Part shown: positions 60,134-64,000 of the stretch, one piece after another
Position numbering within the stretch: position 1 is the stretch's first letter
Layout: each line of letters starts with the position of its first letter
Source of the DNA: Niabella sp.
Lineage (GTDB): Bacteria > Bacteroidota > Bacteroidia > Chitinophagales > Chitinophagaceae
NCBI GenBank assembly: GCA_017744715.1
Contig: JAGIAT010000019.1
Span: 1-64,000, forward strand
Reading direction: 5' to 3'
Length of the DNA stretch: 64,000 nt
Notes under the pieces: generated by a model
Databases searched by the model: none
What the model was told of the DNA's origin: nothing
Seen by the model: only the letters and a program-made list of their open reading frames with translations
Position numbers and translations under genes: made by a program

Positions 60134-62689
60134 TTAAAATTTATAGGCAATGGTTCCGATCAGCTGCCGGGGCATCTGCGGAATAAAATTGGTCCAGCCC
60201 TTCCAGTATTTTTCGTTACGCACGTTGTTCACTTTTAATCCAAGGCGGTAACGTTTTCGATCGTAGGTCAGGTGCGCACCCAGTATGGTAGCCGCCGGAA
60301 GCACCAGTTTACCGTCGGTATTACTATTTACCGCATTGGACGCCCCGGAATGATTCAGGCCAAAACCCACGCCCAGCCCATCCAGCGCAGTTGTGGTAAA
60401 CGTATAGTTCGTCCAGAAATTAAAGGTATTGTAAGGGCCTGCCGGTACGGGACGCAGCCCGTTTACATCGGCATCGGCCTTTTGCATCTTGCTGTCGTTA
60501 TAGCCATACCCAAAGAGCAGGGTCCAGCCTTTATAAGGGTTGGCCAGCACTTCTACCTCCACGCCCTTACTGCGTTGTTCTCCGTCCTGGATGCTGAAGC
60601 GGGTATCTGAGGGATCCTGACGGATCACATTTTTTACCAGGATGTCGTAATAACTGATATTACCGGTAAGCTTATTTCCAAACAGGGCGTATTTAACGCC
60701 GATCTCTTTTTGATTGGCCTCCTCCGGCTCGAAGGCTACATGGTTCTTACTTTGTCCAAACTGGTTGGTAAACCCATTCTGGTAATTTGCGAAAAACGAC
60801 AACTGGTCTTTTACCGGCATAACGATCAGACCGAATTTGGGAGACAGTTTCACCTGGGATGGCTTTACTCCTTCCGCAACCGCATCTTTCAGCATATTGT
60901 CGAAATGATCGATCCGTAATCCCGCAGACAGGATCAGGTAATCGGTAATATTAGTGATGTTGTTGATATAACCACTGAATACACTGGAATGCTGATTGTA
61001 CACACTGGCATTAACGCCGCCACGGTTTTGATAGGCTGCATCCAGGTTGGATTTATTATACGTAAGGTTTGCGGCCGAACGACCGCTGGCATCCACCACA
61101 TCAAACAGGTACGGATAAGGCACCACGTTGTGCAGCATCCCGGAAAAATAATAATAGGTCACATCCGACCGGTAAGAAAGATAATCCAGGCCCAGAACGG
61201 TGCGGTTCCGTACGTTTCCAAAATTATAATCCGCAACAAAGTTCTGCTGTACGTCAAAGGTTTTGGTACTGCCTACCGGCTTCCATACCATACGGGCCAC
61301 ACTATCCGTACCCGGTGTGCCAAAATCCGGGGTTCCGGTACTTAAAAATGATTTCAGGAAATGTCCCAGGTAATTGGGCAGCAGGTATTGGAAACCGGCA
61401 TAGCCGTTGTTATGACTAAGACTGTAGGTAACCGAGGTTTGAGAGGTCCAGTGGTCCGATATCCGGTAACCGGCGTCTGCAAAGAATGAGTTGGTATTCG
61501 TTTTTGAGTAAACATCGTTGCTGATAAAGGAGCGGTTATAATCCAGTTTCAGCTGGCTGATCTGATCGGTTCCATAAGCTTCCTTTAATGTTTTTGGCGC
61601 CTGGGCCATAATGGCATTAATGGTGCCCTCCGGCATACCGCTTTGGCTCAGCATTCCGGCCATTGCAGCATTGATGGTACTGGGAGGCAGGATGAACATA
61701 AAATTACCGCCACTGCTGTTGCCCCTGGAACCCACAATTTCTGCATCTGCATTCAGGGTAAAGCGGTCATTGGGCCGGTAAATAAAGGAAGGTGCTATGA
61801 TATAGTTTTGCTGAAAGCCGGCGTCCTGCCAGCTGTCCTGGTTCTGCCCCGCTACGTTCATCCGGAAAGCCATTTGATCTTTTTTCAGTACCACGTTGGC
61901 ATCGGCAGAAGCCCGCATAAAATTATACGAACCATAGGCCACATCCACGTACCCACCGTTATAAAAATAGGGCCGCTTGGTAATACGGTTAATCAGCCCA
62001 CCATATGAGTTTACAATACTTCCAAACAAGGTTCCTGAAGGGCCCTTCAGCACTTCAATGCGATCCAGGTTCGCCATTTCAACATTGGTGTTTACAATAT
62101 TGGGCAACCCGTTGCGGGCCTTGGTAGTGGTTTGAAAGCCCCGGCTTACAAAAATGGAACCGCCATCCGGGCGGTTGGTGGCATCCCAGATCTTCGAGAT
62201 CCCAGCTGCATTTTTCATGGCATCCTCCAGGCTCATAGCAATCTGCTTCCGCAGGATCACATCCGGGATCGCTGTTACCACCTGTGCATTTTCCAGGTTT
62301 GCCAGCGGCATCTTATTCGAGTACACGCTTGCCCGGTTCATGATCTTATTGGTTTCCACGATCACCTCACTTAGGTCTTTAGAATTTTCGCGGATACTGA
62401 AATTGAGTTCTAAATTGGTGCCGGGGTATAAAGAAACCGCTTTATGTTCCCTGGTATCTCCAGTAAAAGAAAGTTCCAGCGTATATTCCCCGGGCTTAAT
62501 ATTTTTTATCTGGAACAGTCCGTTCTCATTAGAAACCGTTCCCCATTTGGTGTCTTTGAGTACAATGCTGATCAGCGATACCGGCTGCCCGTCGGCAGTG
62601 GTTACCTTTCCGTGGATGGCGGCCTGTTGCGCACATAAAAACAAAGCGTTACCCGTAAAAAGCAACGCTATCACTAACTTCTTTATCAT
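60134..62689 (-). CDS. TonB-dependent siderophore-type receptor
   Basis: The 851-residue product has a signal peptide (ending FLCAQ), an N-terminal carboxypeptidase-D regulatory-like domain (about 23-105), a plug domain (about 115-240, with SIFVSRGFQT and IEVLKGPSGTLFG), and a barrel with C-terminal TIAYKF. It is closer to FhuA/siderophore receptors than to SusC: there is no SusC signature and no SusD next door. TAAATTTG at 62716-62723 (minus strand) may be its -7 promoter. It is co-transcribed with the PepSY gene. The ligand is inferred as a ferric siderophore. Confidence 0.93.
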   Translation of the reverse strand: MIKKLVIALLFTGNALFLCAQQAAIHGKVTTADGQPVSLISIVLKDTKWGTVSNENGLFQIKNIKPGEYTLELSFTGDTREHKAVSLYPGTNLELNFSIRENSKDLSEVIVETNKIMNRASVYSNKMPLANLENAQVVTAIPDVILRKQIAMSLEDAMKNAAGISKIWDATNRPDGGSIFVSRGFQTTTKARNGLPNIVNTNVEMANLDRIEVLKGPSGTLFGSIVNSYGGLINRITKRPYFYNGGYVDVAYGSYNFMRASADANVVLKKDQMAFRMNVAGQNQDSWQDAGFQQNYIIAPSFIYRPNDRFTLNADAEIVGSRGNSSGGNFMFILPPSTINAAMAGMLSQSGMPEGTINAIMAQAPKTLKEAYGTDQISQLKLDYNRSFISNDVYSKTNTNSFFADAGYRISDHWTSQTSVTYSLSHNNGYAGFQYLLPNYLGHFLKSFLSTGTPDFGTPGTDSVARMVWKPVGSTKTFDVQQNFVADYNFGNVRNRTVLGLDYLSYRSDVTYYYFSGMLHNVVPYPYLFDVVDASGRSAANLTYNKSNLDAAYQNRGGVNASVYNQHSSVFSGYINNITNITDYLILSAGLRIDHFDNMLKDAVAEGVKPSQVKLSPKFGLIVMPVKDQLSFFANYQNGFTNQFGQSKNHVAFEPEEANQKEIGVKYALFGNKLTGNISYYDILVKNVIRQDPSDTRFSIQDGEQRSKGVEVEVLANPYKGWTLLFGYGYNDSKMQKADADVNGLRPVPAGPYNTFNFWTNYTFTTTALDGLGVGFGLNHSGASNAVNSNTDGKLVLPAATILGAHLTYDRKRYRLGLKVNNVRNEKYWKGWTNFIPQMPRQLIGTIAYKF

Positions 62690-62804
62690 ATATCGTCTTA
62701 TTTAAAATCAGGAGGCAAATTTACCTGCAGTTGCGGCCTGCCCCGTTTCGAGATCGGGAAAAATAAGACGTGTATTTTTTTTTCGGATTGCGTAAATAAG
62801 CTGC

Positions 62805-63085
62805 GGGGATTGAGATACGAGATTTGAGATATTAGATATCAGATTTGAGACGCCCGCATTGAAAGTTGAAATACGATATTTAAGATGTTGGCTGTCCGTT
62901 CTTAGTTTGTGTTGAGAATTGAAACGCCAGATACGAGATACCAGATTTGAGACATGAGATGCCAGTGTTGAGATACGAGATTTGAGATTGAGAATTGAGA
63001 TGCCAGATACAAGATATCTGAAATCTCAATTCTGAAGTCTGATATCTGAAGTCTGGAATCTGAAGTCTGGAATCTGAAGTCTGAA
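62805..63085. repeat. Degenerate short repeats (GAGATACGAGATTTGAGAT type) arranged as opposing halves
   Basis: The left part repeats GAGATACGAGATTTGAGA-like phrases on the plus strand; the right part (from about 63010) repeats the complementary-type phrase TCTGAAGTCTGATATCTGAAGTC. The array spans the gap between the TBDR and cysM genes. Similar phrases occur at 33600-33690 and in scattered form at 20185-20222 and 36715-36765. Confidence 0.8.
62991..63033. other. Nested perfect hairpin downstream of cysM
   Basis: AGAATTGAGAT (62991-63001) pairs with ATCTCAATTCT (63023-63033), and inside it CAGATA pairs with TATCTG around a five-base loop, giving 11 plus 6 base pairs with a 2-by-2 internal loop. 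It lies 57 bases after the cysM stop. There is no T-run, so a terminator role is unproved; it sits at the switch point of the degenerate repeats. Confidence 0.8.
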
Positions 63086-63089
63086 ACCT

Positions 63090-63962
63090 CTACCCAAAAA
63101 GCGTACTGCTCAAATACCGGTCACCACGGTCGCAGGCAATAAAAACAATGGTTCCCTGTTCCAGCTCGGATGCGATCCGGAAGGCTGCTGCTGCTGCGCC
63201 GCCGGTGCTCATTCCCGCAAACACCCCTTCTTCCCTGGCCAGGCGCCGGGTGTAATCGATGGCTTCCTGCTCGGTAATATCCATTACGTGGTCTACCCGC
63301 TGTGGCTCAAATATTTTTGGCAGGTAGGCTTCGGGCCATCTGCGGATGCCGGGTATAGAAGCCTCCTCTGTAGGCTGGCACCCGATGATCTGTACGTTGG
63401 GATTCTGTTCCTTCAGATACCTGGAGCATCCCATAATTGTACCGGTGGTTCCCATGGCGCTTACAAAATGGGTGATGGAACCAGCCGTATCCGCCCATAT
63501 TTCAGGGGCGGTGGTTTTATAGTGTGCACCCCAGTTGTCTGGATTGGCAAACTGGTTTAAAATAAAGGCTTCTCCTTTTGCTGCTTTTTCTTCTGCATAG
63601 TCGCGGCAGGTTTCCATACCCGTAAGCAGGGTCACCCGTGCACCAAACGCTTCCATAGTCAACGTGCGTTCGCGGGTTGAGGTATCGGGCATTACCAGTT
63701 CCAGGTCCAGGTTATAAAACCGGGCAATCATGGCCAGGGCAATACCGGTATTGCCGCTGGTAGCTTCCACCATTTTATCACCGGGCCTGATATCACCCCG
63801 ATCCAGTGCCGAAGCAATCATATTAAACGCGGCCCGGTCCTTTACACTTCCACCGGGGTTATTGCCTTCCAGTTTGGCGTATATTTTTATGTTGGGATTG
63901 CTATGGAGTTTTTTTAATTCCACCATCGGCGTATGGCCGATCAGTTCCAGTAAAGAAGCCAT
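63090..63962 (-). CDS. cysM: Cysteine synthase B (O-acetylserine/sulfonate-type)
   Basis: The 290-residue product is a fold-type II PLP enzyme of the cysteine synthase family. The PLP lysine is Lys41 in NNPGGSVKDRAA, the substrate loop is SGNTGIALAM at about 69-78, and the phosphate-binding loop reads SAMGTTGTIMG. Length and the ERTLTMEAFGA segment favour CysM over CysK. It makes cysteine from O-acetylserine and sulfide or thiosulfate. The gene is single here, and its promoter lies at the very edge of the window. Confidence 0.93.
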   Translation of the reverse strand: MASLLELIGHTPMVELKKLHSNPNIKIYAKLEGNNPGGSVKDRAAFNMIASALDRGDIRPGDKMVEATSGNTGIALAMIARFYNLDLELVMPDTSTRERTLTMEAFGARVTLLTGMETCRDYAEEKAAKGEAFILNQFANPDNWGAHYKTTAPEIWADTAGSITHFVSAMGTTGTIMGCSRYLKEQNPNVQIIGCQPTEEASIPGIRRWPEAYLPKIFEPQRVDHVMDITEQEAIDYTRRLAREEGVFAGMSTGGAAAAAFRIASELEQGTIVFIACDRGDRYLSSTLFG

Positions 63963-64000
63963 GTTTTTATAAATTCTATATCGTTAAGTTCTGAAAGAGT

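Noticed and set aside
58557..62689. SusC/SusD-like interpretation of the receptor at 60134-62689
   Set aside because: The receptor lacks the SusC signature and a SusD neighbour; its plug and the PepSY partner fit a siderophore receptor better.

Overview
The window looks like chromosomal DNA of a Bacteroidota bacterium, most likely family Chitinophagaceae (a Niabella/Niastella-like genome is a guess from gene content, not a computed placement). Support: a SusC/SusD pair, many TonB-dependent or lipoprotein exports, Bacteroidota-typical families (DUF2851, DUF2520, DUF3276, DUF6660), and promoters of the TTTG / TAnnTTTG type ahead of several genes. I found no phage, plasmid, insertion sequence, CRISPR array, rRNA or tRNA gene.

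Layout. 1-5.9 kb: end of a helix-turn-helix regulator, a small secreted protein, then a leftward operon KdsC-like phosphatase, UbiA-type prenyltransferase, Maf pyrophosphatase, DUF2851; a repeat array separates these from a DUF2520 gene. 6-20 kb: alpha/beta hydrolase, topoisomerase I, a TPR histidine kinase with its NarL-type regulator, an NAD(P)-binding epimerase-like protein, a Crp-family regulator, SerC, a SufE-like protein, a methyltransferase and a Tat-exported phospholipase C. 20.8-26.5 kb: leftward operon TPR protein, TilS, MltG, YihY/BrkB, divergent from EtfB-EtfA. 26.5-36.5 kb: a secreted TldD/TldE-like protease pair, DUF3276 protein, half-size ABC exporter, an ATP-grasp-like protein and a patatin. 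36.8-42.9 kb: a heavy-metal efflux operon (DUF6660, CusA/CzcA, TolC-like, CusB-like). 43.6-46.9 kb: an unusual SDR protein, a DUF481 outer-membrane protein and an AraC regulator. 47.5-58.5 kb: a carbohydrate/sulfate locus with SusC, SusD, an arylsulfate sulfotransferase, a GH130 mannosyl-glucose phosphorylase, a sodium:solute symporter and a GntR regulator. 58.5-64 kb: PepSY membrane protein plus TonB-dependent siderophore-type receptor, and CysM.

How it works together. The metal efflux operon forms a complete inner-membrane pump, adaptor and outer-membrane channel. The 47.5-58.5 kb locus combines outer-membrane glycan capture (SusCD), an inner-membrane symporter and intracellular phosphorolysis of beta-mannosyl-glucose, with a sulfotransferase lipoprotein as an unexpected member. 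The receptor and PepSY protein suggest ferric siderophore uptake.

The most striking non-coding content is the intergenic DNA. At least seven gaps hold different families of short tandem repeats (about 90 to 185 bp units). Four of these loci share AACCGC...GCGGTT-type (or TTTAAACGCAA...TTGCGTTAAA-type) unit ends and may be one superfamily of palindromic elements. A perfect 22-bp inverted repeat lies between serC and the Crp-type gene, and a nested 43-nt hairpin lies downstream of cysM. All function assignments are from reading the sequence; no database search was run.
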